In this document: positions 33,701-46,100 of the stretch, piece after piece
Position numbering within the stretch: the first letter of the stretch is position 1
Layout of the letters: each line of letters starts with the position of its first letter
Assembly (NCBI RefSeq): GCF_000224145.3
Contig: NC_020166.2
Location: 2,154,319 to 2,218,318, forward strand
Direction: 5' to 3'
Length of the DNA stretch: 64,000 bases
Origin: Ciona intestinalis
Lineage: Eukaryota > Chordata > Ascidiacea > Phlebobranchia > Cionidae
The notes under the pieces: model-generated
The model's database searches: none
The model's input: the letters and a program-made list of their open reading frames with translations, nothing else
Told to the model about the DNA's origin: nothing
Made by a program: the position numbers and the translations under genes

Positions 33701-36700
33701 ACTTTTTTTTGTACTTTTCCTCATTTTTATTTTATTTTTTTTAAGAACAAATTTATTTCCTAATCCTAACAATGAATATACAATACTAGTTTGTAGTTTT
33801 TACCAATAAATAAATGTAACTTGCTTTATCCTTGCATGGCCTGAAAAGAACAGTTGTTATACAACACATGTTCTGTTTCATACACCTTGCCCCGCTTACG
33901 AGTTACCATAATTGCTTTTTCTGTATTATTAAAAAAACAGCAAACCTGTGCTTCTTCATCATCAAATTTAAGCAGTTGTAACTTAGCGTCCGTTTCCAAC
34001 GGTCTGTCAAGATCCCACACCACGTCATTTACCTTCGCTACTATGCAGTTGTCAGCAAGTCCTTGACTAAAAATGGATTTGTTAAAATTACCTATGAAAA
34101 GAAACTCAAACACATTCTAATATAATATGACAAATAGAAATATGTAATGTGGTAACTTATTATGTACATTGTACCCATAACAAAAATGTGTCTTTCGCAA
34201 TAATTGAAACAAGTTTTCAAAATATTCACTTGGTCCAAAAATTCCTCCCCCAAATGTAAGGTGCCTTTATACCCAAATTAGCCGCACAAAATCCACCCAG
34301 TATCCAAATATAAACACTGTAATCACGAGGCAGTTTCCCCGCAACATACGTAACATGGGTGTGTGCATTCAAGCATGAAATGAAAAGGAACATCAGAAAC
34401 AGACTATGTCACGCTTAAATGCCTTAAAAGCCAGACACTAGACACTTGTACACAACTGGAAAGGAGTGAGTTAAATTTGAAGCTGATTTTAGCTGAGTTC
34501 TGTTTAAAATGTCGGACACAGTGACATACTTCTATTTAAGCTTGGGTGCAGGTATGTATGCAGTAGAAAAACTTAATTAAAAGGATGTAATTTTTTTATA
34601 ATTTTTTTGTATTTTAGTTGGGGGAGCAGCTGCTGTGATTTCACTCATAGTATCCACGGCTGTGTTCTGGGATACAAAGTTGATTAAGAATGCAAGGCTT
34701 ATGATTAGAAAGGAAGCAAGGCAAAGAGATGGAAGGTATAGCTCGTTTAGTTCATGCATTTTGATTTGTTTATTCTTGGTATTAGAATAATCTTTTTGTT
34801 ACAATATTGTTTGCGCCAAATTTGAGCAAATTAGTAATAAATTAAAATTTAGCAGTATTGATTACAAACGGGCTATTCATTAAAAATTTTCCGGAATCTA
34901 GTAAAATTGTGCAGTTTGTGGAAGAAAACTCAAACAAGGATAAAGACTTTAACATTTTATATTAAAGTTTAAAAAATGTACTTCATGTCTGCTGTCAAGC
35001 TACAAAACACTTTTAATGTAACATATTTAACCATTCCATGCCATTAAGATGAATAGCTTATTAATAACCATGTATAATGCAGTAGGCCCATTGGATTGGA
35101 CAACCCAGCTTTACTACTGGATGAAACCGTAAGTGGAAGATTAATTAACATTTTCATAGCTTCTACAAGTTTATACTTTTTGCATATTTTTGAATATATT
35201 TTTGTATTGTGTGGTACAAACTACTTCACAATTTGATTCCTATATTTTTTAGGTTTTAAAATTTGCACACTTGTGTATTGTGTGATAGTTACTACTTTAC
35301 AAGTTAATTTTATGTTTAAACAAATTGTTGTAACATTGTGTTATACAGGGGCATTCTACAATGCATTCGGATATTTCTCCCACCAGTCCACACCAGTTTA
35401 GTAAGTTAATGTTCATGTGGGAAATGTATAAAGTAAAAATATAAACGAATATTAACTAGCCTACAATATACTGAAATATCACAAAACTGTTGTATAATGA
35501 TTATGTTTATGTTATATCATATGTTAATTATAAAAAGAAAAGAATGATGAGAGAAGTTAAGTATTTTTTTGTTTATAAGCATTCTTCCGCGCCGGGTCCT
35601 CNNNNNNNNNNNNNNNNNNNNNNNNNNNNNNNNNNNNNNNNNNNNNNNNNNNNNNNNNNNNNNNNNNNNNNNNNNNNNNNNNNNNNNNNNNNNNNNNNNN
35701 NNNNNNNNNNNNNNNNNNNNNNNNNNGTTAAACAGAGGTTACAGTTAAATGTGTTTAAAAGTTTAGCAAAAAGTTATAGGAATAAATGTGTCTCACATTG
35801 AAAACATATTGATTGTAGTTGTACTGTGTCTATTCGCTATTCTAAATAGTTTATAAGGTATTCTGCTCACAATGAACCTGCTACTGATTATTTTAATAAC
35901 AGAAAAGTCCCTACTTTTAATTGTGTGCATAGTGTGGCAAATTCAACAATAAAATTAACAACATGGTACATTACTAAATAAACACACCTGATTCCTTGTG
36001 CCACCGAGTATGGAGTTGTGTGCCAGGATTGTCCTTCCACTACTTTACCATCAGGTAATGTAACTTGAATAGGCACTGAACAGTTTTCTTGTTTTTCTAA
36101 AATAATAATCGAAATTGAAAATATATACATACATTGTATTAAACTGTATTTTTACCTTTATAGGGGCAACTCAGCCCGTTATAGCATGTATGATGTATGT
36201 TAGTCTTTTATATCATATACTAATGACAGTAACAGTAAGTGTAAAGCCTATCCCTCCTGCTTGGACTTTAGAAATTGGTAAGATTTTTGGGGAAAATCAT
36301 TTCCCGACAGCTATACTACACCTGGCTGTGGGCAGTCCAAGCTTATTAGTAAAGAAAGTTAAAATTAAGGGTAGTTGATATTTATATTAGTCATTATTTA
36401 AGTGGACTTAAACTTGCAGCCTGATGTTTTAATTAACCCATAAAACTAACTGATAATTTGTGAATATAATTATCATACTCAAACCTTTAAGTGTTGCAGC
36501 TGCTTCCTCTTTTAATTGATCATACAGCTCAAGTCTCTCGGTAATGTAAGAAGGCCATGGATTCATTTCTTTGATACCACCACCTGAACCATCACCAGAA
36601 CCTAAACAAGAATTCATTTTGTCGGTTTAGGTATACCAAAACTGTGTCCATATTTGTAGAGCACGTAACTGGTTGAAAGAAACAAAAAGGCACAAATGTG

Positions 36701-37694
36701 AAACAGTTTGCCAGTTTATGTTTAAAATGTTTTGGTGTCCTAAATAACCTCATGTGTGCAGACACTAAGTTGCCAATACCTGTGGTCCTATGGCTGTTGG
36801 CAGGTTGTACTTTTGCATTTTTGCCACACAAAAAATCTAAATAACTAATCAACTATATTATATATAGAATATACATCCAATGACCTGAATATTCTAATGT
36901 GTTCATACATGTGGTTTTCTCATTTTGTTACCCTGACATTTCCCAATTCTGTTGTGCGGAAAAAAATAATTAAAACAACTAAATATGGTACCAACCTTTG
37001 TTACCTTTCTGTTGCTTTGCTTTCTTTTCTACTTTCTTCTTCTGTGGGGAGTTATCTTTGTTTGATTCTTCCATTTTGTTTGCAGATGAACTTATAGTTG
37101 ATAACTGTAATAAAAAGAAAGCAGTTTATTTTCCAGTTGCAAAATGGTAAGATATATAATTATATAATCTCAGATTATTTACAAGTGTTCTATTAATCTT
37201 TTTTTACTATAACTTGCAATTATAGAATAATTATGTGCGAGTCCATAAGCCTATACATTTATACTCATTTGAATTAAATTTGATTTTACTTCATTTGAAA
37301 CAGTTTTTCCAGTTTTTGATTTGAATTAATTTTTACAGTGCTAAGATTCAAGGTACATAATGCAATCAACAGACATTTAAACATACAAAAACCTGGTTGA
37401 AAAATTGTCATAGAGTTATATAAATCAGTAAGTAAGCTACAGGTATTAACAATATAACACCTTTGGAAATTGTGTGGATTTATTCTGTGACAGATTATAA
37501 ATGTGATTCCACCACCTATGTAGGTTTGGGAGGGTGTCAAGCTTAATGCGAGATCCTTTCAGTTTAGAAAACAAGGAGCTATCAACTTCTGTTGGTAAAA
37601 AGCCACAGCAGTAACTGGTGCTTCTAAAATGTTGGTCTAATTTCTCTAAATTTTCAACATTTAGGACTAAAGTATTAACAAAGTCAGAATTCAT
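27789..37694 (-). CDS. TARS1: Cytosolic threonyl-tRNA synthetase with an N-terminal eEF1B/CysRS-like GST_C domain
   Basis: Eighteen exons in transcript order: 37694-37461, 37104-36996, 36601-36485, 36096-35988, 34066-33946, 33659-33535, 33176-33041, 32520-32392, 32040-31933, 31601-31464, 31226-31060, 30754-30583, 30170-30042, 29560-29471, 29101-29013, 28831-28702, 28426-28205, 27914-27789. They give 816 residues plus stop (human 723). The enzyme charges tRNA-Thr. Domains: residues 1-78 GST_C-like ([19 protein letters not shown]); a Lys-rich linker; [18 protein letters not shown]; the TGS domain ([14 protein letters not shown]); the editing domain with HSTAH near 235-239 and [10 protein letters not shown]; the class II core with MNCPGHC (zinc ligand), motif 2 [12 protein letters not shown] and motif 3 [16 protein letters not shown]; and the anticodon-binding domain to the end. 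The first-exon fusion is the unusual part. One intron uses a GC donor. Confidence 0.94.
29617..29812. mobile_element. TA-type MITE copy in a TARS1 intron
   Basis: It starts GTGGTAGGGTGGGGAGAGAC and ends ACCCATCTTCTCCCACTCTA. The inside has CAATGGTCTATGGGAATCCT and TTTGAATATTCTTTGTTTCC, shared with the copies at 13053 and 24003. Confidence 0.8.
30352..30598. repeat. Perfect 118-bp direct tandem duplication at a TARS1 exon/intron boundary
   Basis: Bases 30352-30469 are identical to 30481-30598, an offset of 129 bp with an 11-bp spacer. The right copy includes the last 16 coding bases of the TARS1 CPGH/motif 2 exon and its GTAAGT donor; the left copy places a second identical donor context inside the intron. 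Complete identity means either a very recent event or an assembly artefact. Confidence 0.9.
31464..32040 (-). other. GC-AG intron in TARS1
   Basis: The exon 32040-31933 ends TTCCAG and is followed by GCAAGT on the minus strand, while the next exon starts at 31601 after AACAG. Protein continuity ([11 protein letters not shown] then [12 protein letters not shown]) matches human TARS1, so the GC donor is real unless there is a base error. The rest of the donor is a perfect consensus, as expected for GC donors. Confidence 0.8.
33812..33912 (-). repeat. SINE-body fragment in TARS1 intron
   Basis: Plus-strand text AAATGTAACTTGCTTTATCC, GCCTGAAAAGAACAGTTGTT and CACCTTGCCCCGCTTACGAG matches the SINE body. 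Confidence 0.7.
34509..35400 (+). CDS. Possible plus-strand small membrane protein gene nested in a TARS1 intron (partial)
   Basis: Four candidate exons, 34509-34551, 34618-34735, 35083-35128 and 35349-35400, have good GT-AG sites and agree in phase. They begin [20 protein letters not shown], followed by a hydrophobic stretch ([12 protein letters not shown]) and a basic segment ([13 protein letters not shown]), as in a single-pass membrane protein. The chain then runs towards the 125-N gap and no end is seen. A further plus-strand open stretch at 36164-36376 could be a last exon, but it lies beyond a TARS1 exon, so the two genes would be interleaved. I do not recognise the product. Confidence is modest because AT-rich introns often produce exon-like patterns. 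Confidence 0.4.
35602..35726. other. Assembly gap (125 N)
   Basis: A run of N inside TARS1 intron 4. The true length is unknown. It may hide an exon of the plus-strand candidate gene. Confidence 0.99.
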
Positions 37695-39808
37695 GCTGCA
37701 AAAACATCAAGATATAAGAAATATGGCCACACACCCTTTGGATGTTTTTTCTTGTATATCCAACAACAGCTCTGTACAAATACTTAGATAGCATGCATTA
37801 GTGTCTGGCCCACCGAAGACTTAATCAGCTATTCTAATCTACCTTTAAAAAAAGTCAAGACAACCATTAGAAATACAGAATATGACATTAATTCAAACCA
37901 AAACAATGGACCAGAAATAATTGCCGGACTTTGTTGGCACAAATATTGTTAACCATTCAAATTAACATAAAACTTAGTTTTCGAAATTGGCTATATACAC
38001 CAATGCTGATTTTCTGGCTTGTAAGTACAGCGGTACCAGTCTGCCAAGCGTGTACATTTTAAGCGACGTTTTGAAAACTTATTTAGTTAAATAAGTATTC
38101 TTTTTTATTAATCGGTGTGCGTTGAACAAATTTTGGCATGCATCACCACCATAAGTTTGTAAACAAAATCACGCGTGCACCTGCCATACTCTGCAGACTG
38201 GCATAACAGTCATTTTCCAAAATGAAAAGATGTAAGGTGTCATTTTAATTGTAAGTGGTGTAATATGGAACAGCCAAAAATGAAGCACATATTGCATCAT
38301 ATGATTGGTAAATTAGGATGTACATATATTATATATCATATGTACTGCAGATGCAATACAAATCTTGATGCAATACAAATCTGTAGATGCAATTCAAATC
38401 ATACTGTGATATGGGATTGGTATCTTTATTTGAACTATTTGTATCTCACAATCATAAGCTGTGTTGATTGACATTCGTGCTTGGCTGAAAGTATTTCTTC
38501 TATAATAACGTTTCTTATTTTAGCACGTTTATTTTCATAAAGCTATTTTTTGCTTCAAATTCATCATTTTATCTCTTACACATTGCGTACTTCGCAAATT
38601 GTCTTTAGATTTTCAATATACATACTATAGTACATACACACTAACGACACAACAGTACATATCCATTATAATACTTTAAAACTCAGTACATTGCTGCCCG
38701 CTACATAACTGCTTTCCACCCCCTCTTGCCTCGCAGGCAAAATTACGTTACGTTTTGTACGCATGATTTCACATATATACGCGAGCAGCGACATCTGATA
38801 AAATATTTCATCATCTGAAGCGTATTTGTTTGACCTTTCCCCACGTTTATGATACGCAAAGAAATTGGTTTTAATTTCTTCGTAATATAACACCTTTCAA
38901 CACGGCAGGTATACATTGCATCATTTTGCAAATAAGGAAGACTAATAAAAAGTACATTTCCCAGCAACCGTAAATCGTGCATCGTAAAGCGTATTTCCGT
39001 ACGCTTTAAACTCTGTTACAACTTAAATTATAACAAATCTTAAGCGGGGTGTTAAAGTCTGTTTAAATGTAAACAAGCCTCCGCCTGTCTTCAATCTATT
39101 GACGATTGTGCAATATTTGCTGTTGAATTTGCCAAGTAAAGAGATTGTGGCATCTATTTGGTCGCAAAGAAAATATATGTGGCCCCTTCTGTTGTCCACA
39201 GAAGTGCTGACAAATGCAGAAGTCAGTGCAATTCCAATCAGGATTCATCGCAGAGAAACATTACGGCTAATACTACTAAGTAACCATCAGGGAAAAGATA
39301 CCAGCTATATTTTCTAAAGCAGAAACTATGTGAGAAGACTGAAGAAGAGTGTTCCAGAATATATGGAGACCTTGCAACTCGAATTTTGTTTTAAATAGTC
39401 TTTTTATAGCTTTAAAATCTGATCAGTTTTAACAGACATTCTGTTCCAGATATTTTTTGGTTATGTACAAAACCTTTGCGCGAATGAAAAAGAACGCTAA
39501 GAACACGTAACGAACAGAATTAGTATTTACAATAGATAATAGTAGCAGCAGGCATTTTTATCCACTAATTTTGAAAAGGGGTCTCTTGCAACTTTCTGTC
39601 AATCGACTCTTGACGTACTTCTACTGAGAATTCTTGACAAAATCTACTTAAAAATGTTCAAAACACAAGCATTTTGGTTAATCTAAAATAACTGGTGTTT
39701 AAAACTCACACCATAGCAGCGGACATATATACCACATAAAAAAATTCGTAGACCAAACTGAAGACTACACCCATTCTCTTGCTCTAGGGTTCTTACCATG
39801 ATCACCAA
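37695..39808. other. Gene-poor region between RPRD2 3' end and TARS1 5' end
   Basis: Contains the likely RPRD2 3' UTR and the TARS1 start region. Immediately upstream of the TARS1 ATG the minus strand reads TTTTTGCAG then C and ATG, an acceptor-like site 1 nt from the start. A hAT-like repeat lies at 38036-38201. Reading frames near 38666-38982 and 39099-39317 lack recognisable homology, ATG context or splice support. Nothing else identified. Confidence 0.5.
38036..38201. mobile_element. Shorter hAT-like MITE copy
   Basis: It starts CCAGTCTGCCAAGCGTGTAC and ends TGCCATACTCTGCAGACTGG. It shares its body with the element at 18250-18506 (GTACATTTT, GTGCGT, GCGTGCACCTGCC), but lacks about 90 bp just inside the left end. 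No 8-bp duplication is visible at its edges, so it is an older or internally deleted copy. Confidence 0.75.
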
Positions 39809-42800
39809 TCAATACCACATTCTTGGCCTGGCCATTCCACGCAGTGGTCTTGGAGGCATTCCACCACGAATCATACGTGGACGTTGTTGGTGCTCCCTCT
39901 GCGGTACTGGAGCCCGCTGCCATGGTCTTGGTTGCCTGCTGCCATAACTTGGGCCCCTCATGCTCAATTCGCGTTGCACTGCTGCGTCGATACGTTGGTC
40001 TTCCTCCAGCATCTCAAGCTCAAGCTGCAACAGTTGTTCTTCATAATGATCATCGTATAATGGTACCGGAGCACGTGGTCGTGCTGATTGGAAACTTGGT
40101 CTTGGACCGCGTTGGATTTGTGAAGTGCCATGACCTCGAGATAAAAATCTGGGTCCTGAAGTTGGACGATCTTTTTCTCTGTGGATTCTGTCATGGCTGT
40201 GCGAAAATGACCGTTCCTGCTCTTTACCATAATGGTGAGAAGAGCTTGAAGGTCTGTACTCTTCTGCTGGCTCATGATGTTCATGATATGACTCTTGTTG
40301 GTTTTTGTACTGACTTCCATTCTGGGACTGGTGTTTGGGCAATTCTGGCGTAGGGGCAAAATTCTGGAACTGGTGTGTGGGATTTGAATCCGAATATTCA
40401 TTGTAGCTCGATTGTGGTTTTCTCTTTAATGTTTCCGAATGCCAGCTGTTTTTATCATCAGAGTCCTTATGCGAAATAGGATTAAATCGATTTTTGGAAG
40501 GAGTTTCAGTTGCAGACGGAGCAGAAGCAGTCGTGGGTATCGGTTCGCTGTCTTGGGTGGACAAAGTTATAAGATTACTGTTACGGCGATTTGAAGTTGC
40601 AGATGCTGTAGCAGTGAATGCTGCTTCCATGTTTGCCGACTCACTCGGGTCATCCCTGAAAACAGTAAACAATATTTATTTCTACAGTGAACCAACTAAA
40701 GTTTGTGTCATGGCAAACAGGTTAACCCACAGGTTATGGGTTTCTGGCTTAATGCTAGTACCATTGTGGACATATGTCTTTGGGCACGACATTTAACAGA
40801 AAGTAAATTATATATTTTGCATTGTAAACGAGCATGAGGTGAATGAAACAGAACACCTTTATAAAAAAAGTATGACCAAAAAAGTTTCAAACTAAAAAAG
40901 TTTCAAACCATACTAAAATGTGATATAACTTCAATACAAAAGGTTAGTGTATCATATGTCACCTGTAGTTGCCTGCATCATCCCATTTTGTCTTCTTCAT
41001 CTGAGGCTCCTCGTTCCTCATCACACTAGAGAGGAGAGGAAAGTCCCAAGGAGCTGGTGGAGGGGGGATTGGGGAAGTGGAGCTTGATGTGCTCACGCTG
41101 ACCGTAAAGTTCTCCCATTTTGATGTTGATGAGGAGCCTTGTGAGGAAGAGCCACGAGCAGCTTGTCTTTTATCCCACTCTGTTGTGAAACTAGGAATAT
41201 TTGAAGTACTCGTATGCTCATATGGTTGTTTGTCTAGATTTCGGTCGTTGGGGTCTTTTTGGTCGGCAGGTGGAGCTTCTGGGGTTGCTTCTTGCTTTGT
41301 GGATGAACCCAACACATTGGAGAGGAAATTGAATGGATTGTTTGGTGCGGATAGAAATCCAGGTGGGGAGAGAAAGCTTTGGGAGTTTTTCAATTTGTTA
41401 TCAATAGAAGAGGAGTGGATGAAGGGGGGATTCTCATCCATTGTAGGAGTGGAGGAACCTCCTTCCGTATCGATCCGAGAGAAGGAGCGGATAACAGGGA
41501 TGCTTTGATTGATTGAAACACTGGATGTTGGTTTCACAGAATTTTCGGTGCTCTTTACTGATGTTGTGATTGTGTCTGCAGATGACACTTGGTTGGAGGA
41601 GTAGAAATTCATCGGTGGAGCAGGAAGATCATCAGAATTTGTAACTTTGATCTCATTTAAACCTCCAAGGCCTGGAAGTCCAGCAGCCAAGCTCTTTAAC
41701 TTTGTTTCTAAAGACTCTGGAGGACCCACAACATCCGATTCGGTGTCACTCTCAGCACTGTCCTTCATCACTGCTCCTGCTGCTCCGGAGCTAAAAAGAT
41801 CGGCGAGGCGGGAGTCGAGGCTCTGGTGACGAGGAGGAGAAGAGATGTTGAGATCCGGGGATCCAGTTGGAGACGGGGGAGAGGCGCTCCCGGGAGTCGA
41901 AATCTTCATAGAGTCATCAAGGCTGAAACATATGAAGAAGATTGCTTGAATTCAATTAAAACAAATAAACAAAAATTTTAGTGTGATAGAAATCTCAGTG
42001 TTTTAAGGTTTGTGAAAAACAATTGGTCTGTTCATATACAGGACACAGGTGTACACAAAGTGGATTAATTGATGTAATAGTAAACCGTGATAATACATTA
42101 TACGTAAGTAAACTGTTAAACCTGCCAGATTGAAGATCATTAGACCTTGTGATTGTCAGAGAACGAGAAGTGTCTTTTTCCTGGAAGAAAATTGATTTTA
42201 TGAATGAATAAATGAATGCAAATTGCTTTATCGTCGCATGGCCAGAAAACGACAGTAATTATAACAACGGTGTTTTGTTAGAAATGACAGTCGCTAAGGA
42301 AACATATGTTGTCGATGGTATTTTGGTTCAGTTGCCAGCGCTTAATTACTGAGTGATGCCAATGGGCCATATTTAAGGCAGTACCTTTAGCATTGTGGCT
42401 TAAACAAAACAAATGTAAAAACTTTGGCTTAATCAATGCTTTGTAAAACATGCGATGATGGGAATATAAATAAAAAACCTACCCCCATGCTGTTAGCAAG
42501 TCCTCTCATGCCGGGTCGATTCACCAACCCAGATACCACACGTTTTAAAGATTCAGCTGCACTTTCATTTTGGTTCTTTAACACGTTGATATTGCTTGTA
42601 ATCAGCTTCAACTGGTTAGAAAAAAAAAACAAATCATGACTAATTCAAAATCCAAAAAATGGGGTAAATTGGTTAAATAAAATACAGAAAAGTTAGCAAA
42701 AAAGGTATAAAAATGTTACTGAGGAACTGAATAATTGTTTTAGGTAAAAACTGTCAAAAATGCATTTTGCCAAAGGGAAAGCAAACCGCCCATAAGAGAA

Positions 42801-45800
42801 TTGGTAACTGGTAAGTGTACAAAAGGAACCCATTTCTTTTTCATGCTTTGGAAAATAGCATAACATTACTGAAATACTGGCAGCAATAGTTAATAAAAAC
42901 AATACAAGGAAACCATCCACACAAACACACCACATTCTCTTCATCTGGTTTCTTCTCTGCGACTGTTTTGCTTCGAAAAGATTTCCCAGATGCTACTATC
43001 TTTGATGGTTTACTAAAATCATAAAATTAATATGAAAAACAATATTGGAATATGAATATTATAGGCAAAAGCTTTTTTACCCATTCAAGTTATAAAACAC
43101 ATACCGTTATAAAACACATGCGTTATAAAACACATACCATGGGTGGTTATGCAAACAAGGTAGTATTATACACCCCATGCACTTTGGGTCACACTGGTAA
43201 AACAGCAGTAGCAGACCAGGTATTTGGGTAATGGGCCAAATCTGGAATAAATCCCAGGTCATTGACAAGAATCTCCTGTCCTCCCCCATGTATGAAATAC
43301 TCAACAAACTGCACACAACAAATTATCTTTAAGACTTACTTTCCAAGCTCCTTGTCTTCATCTGACATCTCCATGTCCTCCTGATTGTCATCCACATCCA
43401 AAGGAGTATTTACGGGAGATGGAGCATCCACAGATGGGGAGTGAACAGGAGATGGAAATTTGCTCTTCAGTTTATCCAAACCCCTCTTCATTTTATTAAC
43501 TCGACCCTCAAAATTTTTGTATGCCTGTTTAAAAGCAAAGGTTCAGTTCTAATTTCTACTCTAAAATATCTCATTTAGGAAATGACAAAGGTCCTACAGA
43601 CCTAGACAGAAAATTGACAGCTCTTGGCCTCTTGCCATAGTATTTCATGTTACAGTTAAAAATTTCTTCCTAACTTACTAATATAACGAACAAGCTAAAA
43701 TTATACTCACATTGACAACTATTTTAGCTTCATGATACTGAGCATGGTAATACACAGTCCCTTTTTCCAAAACCTCCAGTAACTGTTTCCTCTGTTCCAC
43801 GTATTTCTCAAACTGCCCCAGAAACTCCTCTAGTTGAACAGCAGATTCTTCAAACTCGCGAGAAAATTTTTCCCCACCAACCTTATCTGTTTGAAATTTG
43901 CAATATAAAGCAATGGTTCTAAAGTTATCTCAAACCATGGGTCATGGCTTACAGACCCGTAAAATTTCAAACCAATTTTGTGGACCGATGGACCTTTAAA
44001 AATCATTACCATCAACCCAAAATGTAATTACGACAAAAGTATGTAACTCAAAGGCAAACAATTGAAACATCATTGAGAAATTTGCTGCTGTCTTTATGAA
44101 ATCATATGTGTTGTTGTAATTTTTTTTTTACTGCATTCTTTTTACTTCAATTTTACTGCATGGCAGACGGATTGTTTGAAAAGCAACACGTTTTTATACC
44201 AGGTAAGCTGCTATAAGATTATTCACAATTGAATATGCCTGGTAGCAAGTAAAATAATAAATAATAGAGGTTTTTACAAACCTTTTAACTTTTTGATTGC
44301 TTCAGTACTTGATACATCAACCCTAATGGCTCTCAATCTTTTCTCATCAACTTCAATTTTATCTTCTAACTCTTTAAACTGAGTGATCTCGGATATCAGG
44401 TCAGAAGTCTAGAAAACAAGTGTTAATTTAATCTAGATATATGTATTGTATATGACGTATGTGACTCAATATGAGTTTCGAGGGTGATTTTTAACCAATT
44501 ATTTTGTTTCCTGATACTTGACATAAAGATTGCCAAGCCTTCCATAAAAATAGGTACAAAAAAGTTACGTCAAATTTAGGTGTCCTTTATGTTATATATA
44601 TATATGTATTTATTTACTATTTATACTTGTGCAAAGATATTTTATTTAAAAATGCAGTATAAAACAGATAAATATTATTAATGTGATGAATAATACAGTG
44701 TATATAAGTTACAATTCTATTAATTTAATAATTTGTTACTTTTGGATCAATAAGTGGTCCATGGCATAATGTATGAAAAACTAGGGCTGTAAACTACACT
44801 GTTAAAGGAAGTGCTACATTACCAATACCGAATAGGAAATTAACCTTAATATAAGCAAAATTATGAGTACGATACAACTTTGGTATTTATTGTAAATGTT
44901 TTAACTTGACCTGTCACTCATAAAAAAGAATTATTCAATGTGCAACATTAATGTAAAAAATTCCTAAAATTAAATAAAATAATGAAAACTAAGACACAAT
45001 AAATATGCTTATTATATAGGCAGCTTATATTACACATACATATATATATATGGGGTCTTGGTGTGTTACGGTTACCTTATATTCAACAAGCAGTTTATTT
45101 CTTAATTTTTCAGGAGCCCTGTTCGCAAGCAAGGCAGCCAAAAGTTGATCAGTATATTCGCTGTCAAATACTCCCCGTTTTGACCAAATTTTCATAACTC
45201 TCTGTACATTTGATCTTATGGATTGGTCTCTGTGGAAAATGGCATAGTAATCATTACAAAACGAGCAATACTTCCTGAATATTTATTTATTGCCATTTGA
45301 TTTAGTTTTATGTCCGAATAGTTGAACATAAAGCCACTTGACTGATATTGTTAAAGTTGCTTTATGTATGCTTAGTTTGTGCTCAAATATTTGGAAGATT
45401 TAGAAAGCACTACATTACAGTTAGGAGCAAAAAATATTTATCCAACCAATTCTAAAGAGTAGGTTTATTTCAATATAATTTACTTATACTAAAATTATAC
45501 TGAATTATACTTAAACACTTGATTTAGTCGTTTGAACACTGTTTAATAGATGTTCATTAGGTATATATGTTTAATATGTAAAACAACCTTAAATGTGCCA
45601 CCGCTTCAGGTAAAGTATCCGTAAAAGTTTCTTTATAAATTGCTGCATTTTTTCTTCGGCAGTTTTGTATGACATCATTGCAAAGATATAATAAAGTCAG
45701 TCTGTGAGATGCTTTGGCTGCAACATAAAAATAAACAATATATTACAACATACCACAATAACGTAGGTCAGCCAATGCCCTATCCAGAGATGAATTATAA

Positions 45801-46100
45801 AATGAAGCTCTAATTATATTACTAAGTAATGTTTTTTAAGTATTTGCATGTTATCGTACCATACGGAACACAAAGTTAAACTAGTATTATTCAGCATAAA
45901 ACGCAATCTTAAAGCAGCCAAGTGATAAGAATCTCACTATACTTACAGTTCTTCAGAACCTTAAGCCAATGATCAACAATCAGTTTGTGATGTGCTTTAT
46001 GGTGAATAATCCAAAGTGATAACATTGGAATGCTATCTTGAGTGTTGGACACACTTTTTAGCTTCTTGAGCACGGTTTCTGGTTTGAGTGGCTTTGCCAT
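39809..46100 (-). CDS. RPRD2: RPRD2-like CID-domain regulator of RNA polymerase II CTD phosphorylation
   Basis: Eleven exons in transcript order: 46100-45947, 45717-45588, 45229-45076, 44408-44282, 43886-43711, 43524-43340, 43012-42931, 42611-42483, 42180-42122, 41922-40963, 40655-39809. They give exactly 1000 residues plus stop. Residues 1 to about 135 form a CTD-interacting domain: [52 protein letters not shown], matching RPRD1/RPRD2. A coiled-coil region follows ([37 protein letters not shown]), then Ser/Pro-rich low complexity. RPRD proteins bind the phosphorylated Pol II CTD and recruit RPAP2. The long Ser/Pro-rich tail, ending in Arg/Pro/Gly-rich [18 protein letters not shown], favours RPRD2 over the short RPRD1A/B. 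The last two exons are unusually long (960 and 847 nt). The gene is divergent from DCAF8. Confidence 0.88.
43180..43290. repeat. Short dispersed repeat in an RPRD2 intron
   Basis: Contains GGGCCAAATCTGGAATAAAT and CCCAGGTCATTGACAAGAAT, close to GGGCAAAATCTGGCCTAAAT and AACAGGTCCTTGACAAGACC at about 53535-53580. A weaker relative is near 51065-51125. Family not recognised. Confidence 0.5.

Noticed and set aside
36164-36376. Hydrophobic plus-strand frame as a separate gene
   Set aside because: No ATG-supported start or known family; kept only as a possible last exon of the nested candidate.
38666-39317. Several 70-80 codon frames between TARS1 and RPRD2
   Set aside because: No homology, no start context, no splice partners; one starts at a non-ATG codon. 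Probably chance frames in UTR or intergenic DNA.
39823-41508. Long plus-strand frames opposite RPRD2 (up to 176 codons)
   Set aside because: They are antisense shadows of the long Ser/Pro-rich RPRD2 exons, whose codon bias suppresses stops on the other strand.
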